A stretch of 14,360 nucleotides of DNA from Candidatus Sulfotelmatobacter sp. Its GTDB lineage: Bacteria > Acidobacteriota > Terriglobia > Terriglobales > Acidobacteriaceae. The notes beneath the pieces were generated by a model. That model was not told where the DNA came from. It worked only from the letters and a program-made list of their open reading frames with translations, and made no database searches. The stretch spans positions 1-14,360 of the forward strand of contig JASHRB010000555.1 in assembly GCA_030037575.1 (NCBI GenBank), written 5' to 3'. This document shows, piece by piece, positions 1 through 7,204 of this stretch (positions are counted from its first letter, which is position 1; every line of letters starts with the position of its first letter). Both the position numbers and the translations under genes were made by a program.

Positions 1-1610
1 GCCATGGCGGCGTCGCCAACGAAATTCATCTGCGGATGATATTCGTCACTGGGCTGGTGGTAGTGGTTTTCGACGTACTCCGTGTCTTGTTCGACGCCCC
101 AGGCTTCGTTGTGGCCTTTGAACTTCGTGCCTTGGTTGATGGAAAACGAAGGAATGCCGACACGCGCCAGGCTGAAATGGTCGGAGCGATAGTAGTGGCC
201 GGCTTCGGGGCGCGCGTCGGGACGGATCGCCAGCCGGAATTCTTTGGCGGTTGCCTGCACCCAAGGATAAAAGGTAGTGCGCTCGGCGCCGGAGACTTCG
301 ACTTCTTGGGGCTCTCCGATCGGCTGCACGGCGTCGTAGTTCAGATCGAGTGTGATGTTTCCTGGGGGAAGCGGCGGGTGCTTGCCCAAATATTCAGAAC
401 CGAGCAGGCCTTGTTCTTCCGCGGTGACCGAAGCGAAAATCAGCGAGCGTCCCGGGCGGCCGCTGGCCACGCTGAAGGCGCGGGCGATTTCGAGGAGAAT
501 GCCGCAGCCGGTGGCATTGTCGATGGCGCCGTTATAAATGTTGTCGCCGGGCATATCGGGGCGAATGCCAAGATGGTCGTAATGGGCCGTGAACAGGACG
601 GCTTCGTCTTTCGATTTGCGGCTCGAACCGGGCAGTATGCCGACAACGTTGCTGGATTCAAAATTGCGAACGTTGCTCACCATGTGCGCCCTCAATTTGG
701 CGCCCAGATCGACAGGATGGAAGTCGCGCTGCTGCGCCTCGGACATGAGCTTGCCCAGATCAAGGCCGGAAGCGGCTACGAGCTTCTTGGCGACATCGAG
801 TTGCACCCACGCGGCGACTTTCAGAGCGGAGCCTTCGAGCTTGAGATAGGATTTCTCGCCGGAGTTGGAGTTGCGAACAACTTCCCAGGGATAGCTAGCC
901 ATGTCTTCCCGGTGGATGAGAATGGCGCCGACGGCGCCTTTGCGAGCGGCTTCTTCGTACTTGTAGGTCCAGCGGCCGTAATAGGTGAGGGCCTTGCCTT
1001 TGAAAAAGCTTGGATCGTCGGAAGGCGGCTCGTTCACCAGCATCAACAAAACTTTGCCGCCAACATCGACGCCTTTGTAGTCGTCCCATTGATATTCGGG
1101 AGCCTCGATGCCATAGCCGACGAAAACGATATTGGCGTCGACATCGGATTGCGGCTGTTGCGTCTGATCGTAGGCGACGTATTCGTCGAGCGGCTTGAGA
1201 CTCAGGGCCGCGCCCTGTTTGGGCACAAGCGTCAAACGGGTTTCGGGCAGCGTGGTAATTCCGACCAGCGGAACCTTCTGCAGATAAGAGCCGTTATCGC
1301 CGGCGGGTTTCAATCCATATTCGGCGAATTGGGTTGCGATGTATTCGGCGGCAATCTCTCCGCCGCGCTGGCCGGTGCCACGGCCTTCGAGCAGATCGTG
1401 CGAGAGAAAGCGAACGTGCCAGCGGATGTGCTCGGGATCGATGGTTTCCATGGCGGCGAAAGCGGTGGAGGGAAGGCGCACGGAAACTGAGTCCGGCTTC
1501 GAGCGGCTTGGAACCGGAACCGGGGACGGGTGGGCGAGGCTGCCGGACCAGGCGAGCACGCTCAAAATCACCAGGAACGGAACGACAGCTATTTTTGCCA
1601 AGGATGGCAT
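1..1610 (-). CDS. Exported M28 family zinc peptidase with PA-like insert (3' end cut by window edge)
   Basis: Probable secreted or periplasmic di-zinc aminopeptidase/carboxypeptidase that degrades peptides. Reading the minus strand from ATG at 1610 gives 536 codons with no stop before the window edge, so the C-terminus is missing. Residues 1-26 form a signal peptide (short basic start, long hydrophobic core, ending near SGSLA). Residues about 155-290 look like the PA-type insert common in M28 enzymes (IVFVGYGI, DVGGKVLLM, KGAVGAILIH). The catalytic part has the expected M28 ligands: TAHYDH (H343), IDNATG (D364), TAEEQGLLGS (E398 as general base, E399 as ligand), LNYD (D426) and HYHQPSDE (H518). 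I chose this start because an in-frame TGA lies two codons upstream and the signal peptide begins here. The nearest purine-rich ribosome site (GGGGA) is 12 nt away, somewhat far. The 273-bp gap from the upstream redoxin suggests its own promoter. M28 assignment is confident; the exact substrate is unknown. Confidence 0.93.
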   Translation of the reverse strand, partial: MPSLAKIAVVPFLVILSVLAWSGSLAHPSPVPVPSRSKPDSVSVRLPSTAFAAMETIDPEHIRWHVRFLSHDLLEGRGTGQRGGEIAAEYIATQFAEYGLKPAGDNGSYLQKVPLVGITTLPETRLTLVPKQGAALSLKPLDEYVAYDQTQQPQSDVDANIVFVGYGIEAPEYQWDDYKGVDVGGKVLLMLVNEPPSDDPSFFKGKALTYYGRWTYKYEEAARKGAVGAILIHREDMASYPWEVVRNSNSGEKSYLKLEGSALKVAAWVQLDVAKKLVAASGLDLGKLMSEAQQRDFHPVDLGAKLRAHMVSNVRNFESSNVVGILPGSSRKSKDEAVLFTAHYDHLGIRPDMPGDNIYNGAIDNATGCGILLEIARAFSVASGRPGRSLIFASVTAEEQGLLGSEYLGKHPPLPPGNITLDLNYDAVQPIGEPQEVEVSGAERTTFYPWVQATAKEFRLAIRPDARPEAGHYYRSDHFSLARVGIPSFSINQGTKFKGHNEAWGVEQDTEYVENHYHQPSDEYHPQMNFVGDAAM

Positions 1611-1843
1611 CGATCAGTTTTTTCCCCGATGCAGCGGACAAAGCTGCGGAAAAACCTTTTGGGATGCTGATTTAGTCGCTAAAAGAATTGTAATGGACGA
1701 ATCGACAGGAGTTATAAACAGAGTAATGCCTTGGTAGGCACGGGAGTGAAACCGCGTGCGGGCAAACAGGCCTGAACTTTGGTTTCAACGGGGCGTAGTT
1801 CGTGGCTTCGCGGCGAACTGCGAAGAAAACTCAGCTTCGATTT

Positions 1844-1874
1844 GAATTCTTTTCCCGCGACCGCGGGATTAATT
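1844..1874 (-). terminator. GC-rich hairpin after the redoxin gene, possible terminator
   Basis: CCCGCG (1854-1859) and CGCGGG (1862-1867) are perfect inverted arms with a two-base loop. The flanks GAATT/AATTC can extend the pairing with an internal bulge. It begins 10 bp beyond the redoxin stop codon. There is no clean U-tract on the minus strand, so this is a weak terminator candidate. A second inverted repeat, CTTCGC/GCGAAG, lies further on at 1806-1825. Confidence 0.35.
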
Positions 1875-1883
1875 CTTCGAGCT

Positions 1884-2381
1884 TCAACCCGCGCGGAAAT
1901 CGCGGACGTCTTCGCCCTGCTTGAACACGACAGTGGGAGCGGTTTTCCCAGCTTCGGCCATTTTACGGGAAATGGCTTCGAAATCGCTCTTGACCCAGCC
2001 GACGCTAGTGATTTCGATTTCGCCATCTTGCGCGATCCAGAAAACCGTGGGGACGTTGGTCAGGCCATATGCGTTAGACACGGGGTATGAGTGCATGTCA
2101 TCCCGCAAAATGGGAAAGGTAACGCCGAACTGCTTGGCGAAGGCAGCGCTGTCGTTTCCATCGTTTTGCGAAACGCCCACCAGGGCCACTTTATTTCCCC
2201 CGTAGGCCAGGTGCAACCGCTCCAAAAAGGGGAAAGTATACTGGCACGTGGGGCAAGAGACTTTAAAAAAAGCCAGCACGACCGGCTTAGTCGCGAGTTC
2301 GTCGACTAGGGAAAACGATTTGGCGCCGAGAGACTTCAGCGCGAATTGGGGAGCCTTTGTGCCGGGAGTGAGTGCAGCCAT
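1884..2381 (-). CDS. Cytoplasmic redoxin (AhpC/TSA-thioredoxin-like) with CPTC active site
   Basis: A 165-residue thioredoxin-fold protein of the peroxiredoxin/TlpA-like redoxin group, probably a thiol reductase or peroxidase. The N-terminus (MAALTPGTKAPQFAL) is the typical redoxin opening. The active site is FKVSCPTCQY, with C43 and C46. NVPTVFW supplies the cis-proline (P111) that lies against the CxxC in this fold. There is no signal peptide or membrane anchor, so it should be cytoplasmic, unlike secreted TlpA/ResA proteins. The frame stays open upstream to 2516, but the start at 2381 is preferred: a good Shine-Dalgarno (CTGGAGGT) lies 7 nt upstream and family homology begins here. It stands alone on this strand between the TonB-like relic and the M28 gene; no CcdA or methionine sulfoxide reductase gene is next to it. 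Whether it acts mainly on peroxide or protein disulfides cannot be told from sequence. Confidence 0.88.
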   Translation of the reverse strand: MAALTPGTKAPQFALKSLGAKSFSLVDELATKPVVLAFFKVSCPTCQYTFPFLERLHLAYGGNKVALVGVSQNDGNDSAAFAKQFGVTFPILRDDMHSYPVSNAYGLTNVPTVFWIAQDGEIEITSVGWVKSDFEAISRKMAEAGKTAPTVVFKQGEDVRDFRAG

Positions 2382-2654
2382 GGACTTACCTCCAGATCGA
2401 GCGGCGAAAATGTTGCACAGCAATGCATGCGAGGGGGAGAGTCGGGACTCTTCTATTTTAGATGAAGCGTTCGGGAAGCCGCAGGGCAACGTCAAGGTTC
2501 GACGCTCCAGGACCAAGCGAGAGGCATAACGCGGCCGAGCGATTCCCCGATCCTGCCCGCGCGGAGGGCGCGTTGCGCCGGGCGCCCTGCCACACCTAGA
2601 GGCATTTTCGAGCGCGAACTTAGGAACGCTCCGTCAATGCAACTCGCCCCCGGA

Positions 2655-3016
2655 TCAACTCTTAAAATCGAAGCCATAGGTCAACGAGTACGAAAGGGCA
2701 TTTTCCCTGCAGCCTTGGCAGGGAAAAGTGGATTTTTGCGCGCTCTCGAGTTAGCGCAGCCATGCTTGAGCGTGGGAGGGCCGCTGATCACTCTCGCCGA
2801 GCTGGTGCCCTGCTTCCGCACCTGGATTTCGAGCACCGCATCTGCTGCGGTTCGGGCCTGACGGACCAGAGGAGGATAGATCGGCGGGTGAAGATTGTCG
2901 AGGACCGCTTCCTGTTCTCGGAATCGTCGGCGACCCGCGAGTTGGCGATCGAAGAAGGTAAGCAAGGGAAGGAAAACCATGAGGACGATCAGGTTGTGAA
3001 GTTGACAAAGAGCCAT
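2655..3016 (-). pseudogene. TonB C-terminal-domain-like exported protein, frameshifted
   Basis: Minus-strand reading from 3016 gives a hydrophobic N-terminal segment (LIVLMVFLPLLTFF) and then EQEAVLDNLHPPIYPPLVR, VLEIQV and ARVISGPPTL. This follows the TonB C-terminal pattern seen in energy-transducer-like proteins: YPPLARQA, a VVLEV strand, then VISG.PLL. After GPPTL (near 2767) the frame loses the pattern. A neighbouring frame restores it with SAQKSTFPCQGC and then SYSLTYGFDFKS before TGA at 2655, which resembles the usual end of such short acidobacterial proteins. At least one frame change is therefore needed between about 2765 and 2745. The start is also poor, with no clear ribosome site before 3016. 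It lies 72 bp downstream of mutY on the same strand. Either the gene is decaying or there is an assembly indel. The TonB-C resemblance is from memory of the family pattern, not a search. Confidence 0.6.
2701..2727. repeat. Perfect 10-bp inverted repeat inside the TonB-like relic
   Basis: TTTTCCCTGC (2701-2710) and GCAGGGAAAA (2718-2727) are exact complements separated by 7 nt. The repeat overlaps the PCQGC-coding part of the broken gene. It may fold in RNA, or it may simply reflect the coding sequence. Confidence 0.6.
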
Positions 3017-3088
3017 GCGCGGCAGGGTAAATTGCCATCCATGCTGCAGCCGGCGATTCGTCGCTTCCCACTTAGGCTGGCGCTAGGT

Positions 3089-4060
3089 TCATAACATCTG
3101 CGCTTTGCTTAAAATCTTTCTTGCCAGGCCGGTGAGGGCGATGGTTTTCAGCTTGCTGATCGCGAACCACCTACCTTCTGCTTGTGGGATCGCGCACTCC
3201 CGCCAAACGCTCACGCTATAGTCGGTCACCGTGATCGAATGCCGCAACCTGAATGCAGGTTTGCTTGCGCCGTTCCGGGCGGCGACCTCCGGCAATTCCC
3301 ACATGCCGGCCATCAGCGAAGCGTTGCCCGGACGCTGCCTGAGAAAAACTTTCCCACTGCCGTTTGCCCCCCGGCATAGCAGGGAAAAATGGATTTCGCG
3401 CTTTTTTTGAGGCGCAGGTTTTTCGCTTCGGGCGAGTTCACCGCGCGTGGCGCAGCGCTCGACGACGGGGCAGGCGAGACATGCCGGTGCCTGCGGAGTG
3501 CAGACGGTGGCTCCGAGTTCCATCATTGCCTGATTGAAATCGCCGGGTCGCTTCGCATCGATCAAGACATTCACGGTTGCCCACAGTTCTTCACAAACCA
3601 CATTCTTTCCCGCAAAACGGCACAACATCCGCTCGACATTTCCATCGACAACGCCGACCGGCTCTCCAAAAGCGATGCTGGCGATGGCGGCTGCGGTATA
3701 GCGGCCGATTCCGGGAAGGTTTCGTAGCCCGGCGGCGGTGGTCGGAAACTTTCCCTTATGTTCCCGCAGGATGATCTTTGCCGCCGTGCGCAACATGCGC
3801 GCGCGGCGGTAGTATCCGAGGCCACTCCACGCCGCCAGGACGCTGGATTCGCGTGCAGCCGCCAGTTTTTCGATGGTAGGGAACCGCCGCAGAAATTGGC
3901 CATAGTGCTCGATGACGGCAGCAACCCGCGTCTGCTGCAGCATGATTTCGGAGAGCCAAATGGGGTAAGGATTGCGAGTCGAACGCCAGGGTAGATCGCG
4001 TCTGTGCGCGTCGTACCAGGCGAGGAGTTTTTCGCGCCACCAGGGCGCGATGGATGGCAT
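3089..4060 (-). CDS. mutY: A/G-specific adenine DNA glycosylase MutY
   Basis: Removes adenine mispaired with 8-oxoguanine (or G) in base excision repair. The 323-residue protein has the full family layout. LSEIMLQQT carries the catalytic glutamate E38. LPGIGRYTAAAIAS (115-128) is the helix-hairpin-helix. VVDGNV carries the catalytic aspartate D139. C187, C194, C197 and C203 form the C-x6-C-x2-C-x5-C iron-sulfur cluster motif. The C-terminal part (about 220-320, with MAGMWELPE and LRHSITVTDY) matches the NUDIX-like 8-oxoG recognition domain. E. coli MutY is 350 residues, so this one is slightly short but complete. The frame is open up to a GTG at 4111, but I prefer ATG 4060 because homology starts at once (APWWREKLLAWYDAH) and the extra 17 residues look unlike coding sequence. 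The ribosome site is weak (GGAG about 14 nt upstream). No partner gene is adjacent apart from the TonB-like relic downstream. Confidence 0.97.
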   Translation of the reverse strand: MPSIAPWWREKLLAWYDAHRRDLPWRSTRNPYPIWLSEIMLQQTRVAAVIEHYGQFLRRFPTIEKLAAARESSVLAAWSGLGYYRRARMLRTAAKIILREHKGKFPTTAAGLRNLPGIGRYTAAAIASIAFGEPVGVVDGNVERMLCRFAGKNVVCEELWATVNVLIDAKRPGDFNQAMMELGATVCTPQAPACLACPVVERCATRGELARSEKPAPQKKREIHFSLLCRGANGSGKVFLRQRPGNASLMAGMWELPEVAARNGASKPAFRLRHSITVTDYSVSVWRECAIPQAEGRWFAISKLKTIALTGLARKILSKAQML

Positions 4061-4461
4061 GGAGTTCCGAGTATTCTCCGCCGAGTGCGGACTCTGATTT
4101 TGTGCGCGCACGAATTTCGTCGAACCATTCTACGCCAGGCCGGCGTGCCCAAAAAGGATTGCGCACCCGGACAGTCCCATTGCAGCGACCATGCTCGAAA
4201 CCTTGGCAAAGAATTTCGCTCATGCCGTAGTGTTCGCCATAGGCCCATCGGTGCGCGTCGAAACAGGAAAATCGATAAGCGGCAAAGCCCAGCACGGCGA
4301 TTCGAAGCACTGCTTCACTGGGATCAAGGACGGGAACTTGGTCGGTGGCGGGTGTCACGGCGAAGCTTGTAACGCGCTACACCACCCTATGGGAATTCAC
4401 AGGGAAGATCGTTTTGTTGCGCGCGCCCGTCGGACCTGCATTGCCCATCTTTATCCCGCCG
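4061..4461. other. Spacer upstream of mutY, with an unassigned minus-strand open frame
   Basis: This stretch separates mutY from the plus-strand small-ORF/rlpA unit. On the minus strand one frame stays open from a GTG at 4358 across the spacer and then antisense-free through mutY in another phase to 3756. Its spacer part reads plausibly as protein (DPSEAVLRIAVLGF, FDAHRWAYGEHYG, RNPFWARRPGVEWF) and is not dominated by arginine, unlike most shadow frames here. I do not recognise the sequence. It has no clear ribosome site, and as a whole ORF it would overlap mutY by about 300 bp, so I do not call it a gene. It could be the remnant of a lost gene. Confidence 0.4.
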
Positions 4462-4491
4462 TTGACCCCCTCATCCGAATCACGAAATAAT
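4462..4491 (+). promoter_or_regulatory. Sigma-70-type promoter for the small ORF and rlpA
   Basis: TTGACC (4462-4467) and AATAAT (4486-4491) are separated by 18 bp and match the -35 and -10 consensus at 5/6 and 5/6. Transcription would start near 4498, giving a leader of about 54 nt before the ATG at 4552. Confidence 0.55.
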
Positions 4492-4518
4492 GAGTGGGCC
4501 TGGCGTCGGGCGAAATCG

Positions 4519-4536
4519 GCGTGAATAACTTCACGC
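4519..4536 (+). repeat. Perfect 7-bp stem with 4-nt loop in the leader of the small ORF/rlpA unit
   Basis: GCGTGAA (4519-4525), loop TAAC, TTCACGC (4530-4536). The element sits between the inferred transcription start and the Shine-Dalgarno (CGAGGAG, 4541-4547). It could be an operator palindrome or an RNA hairpin next to the ribosome site. Confidence 0.55.
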
Positions 4537-4551
4537 ATGGCGAGGAGCACC

Positions 4552-4779
4552 ATGAGCGACTTCAACCGCAAGGTGGAAGATGCCTCTGCGCGCGTGAGCA
4601 AAAGCGTGGCCGAAGCGGCGGAGCGGCTCGAGCGCGAGATTCCCGAGTTCATCCAATACCTGAACGACCAGGTTGTGCCGGCGGTGCGCCAGCATTCGAC
4701 CAAGGCGCTGCGCATCGCCAGCGCAAAGCTGAACGAGTTGGCCGACTACATGGACCAGCAAAAAGCGGCGCGCAAGTGA
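4552..4779 (+). CDS. Small helical protein coupled to rlpA, function unknown
   Basis: A 75-residue acidic/basic helical protein, MSDFNRKVEDASARVSKSVA and onward. It has regular heptad-like spacing of hydrophobic residues (V, A, L, I) and two likely helices around a central proline (REIPEFIQYL and QVVPAVRQH). It has no cysteines, no signal peptide and no membrane segment, so it is probably cytoplasmic and may form a coiled coil. The start at 4552 is chosen over an in-frame upstream start at 4537 because CGAGGAG lies 4 nt before it. Its TGA (4777-4779) overlaps the GTG of rlpA by four bases, which suggests translational coupling. A promoter and a perfect hairpin lie just upstream. I do not recognise a family. 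The context suggests a role linked to cell envelope or division, but that is inference only. Confidence 0.8.
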   Translation: MSDFNRKVEDASARVSKSVAEAAERLEREIPEFIQYLNDQVVPAVRQHSTKALRIASAKLNELADYMDQQKAARK

Positions 4780-5621
4780 ACAAGGGCAGTTCTAGTCTCG
4801 CGCCGGGGCATGTTCAGCACCGTGCCTCAGATCGATTTCCCTCTGCTCTTATTTGTTCCATCACTCTGCTGGTGCTGTCTGCATGTACTCACTCCAAACA
4901 AGTGCGGGTTGAGGCCCCGCCCCCGCCTCCGATCACGGCCGAGCCTTCTTCGGGATCTTCGACGACTGCTGCGCCGGAAAGTGCGGCGCCCAGCGGGCGC
5001 GCTGCAGCTGCGGAGAAAGCCGAGCAAGGCAGGGCTGATCTCGGCGAGCCGGCAATTCCCGCAAACGCCAGGCCTATGGCAACCGAAACCGGTCTGGCCA
5101 GCTGGTATGGCCCTCCCTATCACAACCGGCGCGGATCGAACGGCGAGGTCTATAACATGAACGCCATGACGGCCGCGCACCGCACGCTGCCGTTGGGATC
5201 GATTGTGCGAGTCACAAACTTGCAAACGCGGCACAGCGCGCTGGTGCGGATCACCGACCGCGGGCCGTTCATTCCCGGAAGAATTTTGGATTTGTCCCTG
5301 GCGGCGGCGCGGAAGGTCGATGTCTATTTACCGGGAGTAGCCGAGGTCAGAGTGGAAGTGATGGAAACGCCGGAGCCGCTGGCCACCGGGGGAAAGTGGG
5401 CGGTGCAGATTGGCGGATTCCCCCGGGAAAAAGCCGCCAACAAGATGGCCGACCATTTGCGGCGGCGCTATCAGACGGCAAAAGTGCAGAGCTTTTCCAG
5501 TCCAGCGGGAGACTGGTGGGTGCGGGTGCGGGTGCTCGATGATGATCGCGGGCGCGCGCAGAAGCTGGCGGCTGAAACCCACTCGCCGGACGGGGCCGTG
5601 TTTGTGGTGAGGCTGGATTAG
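4776..5621 (+). CDS. rlpA: RlpA-like septal lipoprotein: lytic transglycosylase fold plus SPOR domain
   Basis: A 281-residue lipoprotein that probably binds denuded septal peptidoglycan through its SPOR domain and may cut glycan strands as a lytic transglycosylase, as shown for Pseudomonas RlpA. Residues 1-36 are a lipoprotein signal with a long n-region, and LSAC gives lipid-modified C37. Residues 38-100 are a Pro/Ala/Ser-rich linker. Residues 103-198 are the double-psi beta-barrel (GLASWYG, MTAAHRTLPLG, RITDRGPF). E124, H135 and D161 have the same spacing (11 and 26) as the catalytic E120, H131 and D157 I recall for P. aeruginosa RlpA. Residues 206-281 are the SPOR domain (KWAVQIGGF to GAVFVVRL). 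The GTG start overlaps the previous stop and has no strong ribosome site of its own, so translation is probably coupled. No pbp2/rodA-type partner is nearby. Confidence 0.93.
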   Translation: MNKGSSSLAPGHVQHRASDRFPSALICSITLLVLSACTHSKQVRVEAPPPPPITAEPSSGSSTTAAPESAAPSGRAAAAEKAEQGRADLGEPAIPANARPMATETGLASWYGPPYHNRRGSNGEVYNMNAMTAAHRTLPLGSIVRVTNLQTRHSALVRITDRGPFIPGRILDLSLAAARKVDVYLPGVAEVRVEVMETPEPLATGGKWAVQIGGFPREKAANKMADHLRRRYQTAKVQSFSSPAGDWWVRVRVLDDDRGRAQKLAAETHSPDGAVFVVRLD

Positions 5622-5810
5622 TGGAGCTTTTCGCTCATCATCGAGACCGCAAAGGGGCGGAGTCGGCCGCCTATGCTTTCGACCGTGCCTCCTTGTGTAT
5701 GGGCCAAGCACAGCTTTTTCACGAGAAATTAGCCGAGTTGAGGTTCGGCGAAACCGAGGAGCACGGCGCAAGTCGTTGCTTCGGCTGCAGGCCTTCGTGG
5801 GATAAGGTTT

Positions 5811-6516
5811 GTGGCAGTTGTGCTTTTCTTTTGCGCGGCGCTGCATAGGGCCGCATTCCGGAGATTCTTCGCCGCGGATTCCGAAGGTCTCGGCGCTGTT
5901 CTGAAGATCATCGGCACGCTTTACAGCGCGCTATATGCAGGCGCCGCCTACGTGATCTGGGAACAGTTTGCCGCGGTGGAAAACACAATCCCAAGGAATC
6001 AGGGGCGCTGAAGGATCTGGTTCTTTTCAGCCCGCGGATTGAGGAGAATGGCCGCGATCCGATCGGCGCGCAGCAAAAGCCTATGCGCTAGGAGTAGCGG
6101 AGAGTGAGTGGATCTTGCTCTCTACCGGCCGCCAGATCGAAAAGACCGACCGACTCTTCGCCGCAGTCGTAGGCAGCGTGATGGAGTCGAAACCTGCAAA
6201 CGAATCCGAGGAACGAGCTTACAAGTGTCTCCTCGAGCTTGCCCAGCAGGGGAGTGCGCATGGCGATGAACGGTTGGCGCTTAGTGGCGAGCGGATTCCG
6301 CGCCCGCTGCTTCTGTTTGTGACCCTTACCGCGCTCATAATTCTTTTGTTGCTTCTCTTGTTTCCGTTTCACAGCTTGGCGCCGGGCCGCTTTCGACGGC
6401 GATTGCCACGATGCTGTTCTGGTTGGCACACTTTGTCCTCACAGATCGAGACAATCTATTCGAAGGCACATGGAAGGTGACCAATCAGCCTTTCGCTGAA
6501 TCGGTTACTAAGCTCC
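5811..6516 (+). pseudogene. DUF4239-like membrane protein, broken by three frame changes
   Basis: Pieces of one membrane protein follow each other in three different frames. Frame A (from 5811) reads GLGAVLKIIGTLYSALYAGA and VIWEQFAAVEN. At about 5985 the next frame continues with KESGALKDLVLFSPRIEEN. At about 6065 a third continues with AAKAYALGVAESEWILLSTG, a helical region, then IPRPLLLFVTLTALIILLLL. At about 6370 frame A returns with TAIATMLFWLAHFVLTDRDN, FEGTWKVTNQPF. This order (G.lY, W.QF, EsGAL.dL, Y...v..EW, the RlPr-L transmembrane segment, D.DN.FeGtWkv...PF) is the one I associate with DUF4239 (PF14023). Each shift equals a one-base deletion. The N-terminus may be incomplete, since no ribosome site is seen at 5811. 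The 189 bp between rlpA and this relic hold nothing I can name. Sequencing indels are an alternative, but long neighbouring genes are intact. Confidence 0.65.
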
Positions 6517-6615
6517 GGTGGTGCCGGTGCCTCCAGGTTTACGGTATGCGGAACATTTTGTGCCCGGCTGGCAACCAAGGCCCGTACATGTTATGGTTCG
6601 CCAAGGATGAATGCC

Positions 6616-6963
6616 ATGAATGACGCCAACTGCCTTTTCTGCCGCATTCTTCGCGGTGAGATTTCTTCCCATAAGGTTTACGAAGACGAGCACGTCTATG
6701 CCTTCGAAGATATCGATCCCAAGGCGCCGACGCATGTCCTGGTGATTCCGAAAAAACATTTTGCGGGACTGAACCACGCCCGGGCCGAAGACGCCGAGCT
6801 GATCGGACGTTGTCATCTTGTCGCGGCGGACATCGCGCGGAAGCGCGACATCGAGAAGGGATACCGCACGGTGTTAAATGTCGGACCGGAATCCGGGCAG
6901 TCCGTATTTCACTTGCACGTTCACCTGATTGGCGGAAGGAAGTTAAGCTGGCCGCCGGGATAG
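6616..6963 (+). CDS. HIT family nucleotide hydrolase/transferase (HINT-like)
   Basis: A 115-residue histidine triad protein that hydrolyses nucleoside phosphoramidates or related nucleotides in the cytoplasm. It opens with CLFCRILRGEI (C6, C9), a HINT-branch feature that with H48 often binds zinc. ALL core landmarks are present: YEDEHVYAFEDIDPKAPTHV, VIPKKH, and the triad HLHVHLIGGR (H99, H101, H103; H101 is the expected nucleophile, H103 part of the triad). The length is normal for the family. An in-frame ATG lies at 6607, but 6616 is preferred because AAGGA (6603-6607) is then at a workable distance, whereas it would touch the earlier ATG. The gene is alone on the plus strand, between the DUF4239 relic and a convergent minus-strand gene. 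The physiological substrate cannot be told from the sequence. Confidence 0.95.
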   Translation: MNDANCLFCRILRGEISSHKVYEDEHVYAFEDIDPKAPTHVLVIPKKHFAGLNHARAEDAELIGRCHLVAADIARKRDIEKGYRTVLNVGPESGQSVFHLHVHLIGGRKLSWPPG

Positions 6964-7087
6964 TTTCCCCATGACGCCCCTTTGCACGCTTACCAAGCCT
7001 GTACATCTTGCTTTTAGCAATAGGTCAGGTCAGGTTGCCGCTGCATCAATGGCGGGCCGTTGATCGTGAGCGGCCGGTGGGCGAACT

Positions 7088-7107
7088 TGGGACGGTCCCA
7101 CGGACCG
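7088..7107. repeat. Overlapping palindromes between convergent genes
   Basis: TGGGACGGTCCCA (7088-7100) is a 13-bp odd-centred palindrome. It overlaps the hairpin CGGTCC-CAC-GGACCG (7093-7107), a 6-bp stem with a 3-nt loop. The two structures are mutually exclusive. The site lies between the HIT gene end (6963) and the end of the minus-strand receiver-like gene (7205), where a bidirectional terminator would be expected, but no U-tract follows on either strand. Nothing else is recognisable in 6964-7204. Confidence 0.4.
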
Positions 7108-7204
7108 CACGGCAAATCAAGTATCCAACGTCTTGGTGGAAATGTTTACACGATAATACTGATTCTTAGACCTATTCGAGCACTCCGCTGTTCAGCGATT
7201 CACA

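Noticed and set aside
36..1490. 484-residue plus-strand open frame
   Set aside because: It is antisense to the M28 peptidase, whose minus-strand translation has a signal peptide and all metal ligands. The plus-strand product has no recognisable domain.
3571..4248. 225-residue minus-strand frame overlapping mutY
   Set aside because: Arg/Pro/Cys-rich composition typical of an out-of-frame reading of mutY, which is intact.
5621..5848. 75-residue GTG-start frame after rlpA
   Set aside because: It starts at the last base of the rlpA stop without a ribosome site, has unremarkable composition and overlaps the DUF4239 relic. I see no support for a gene.
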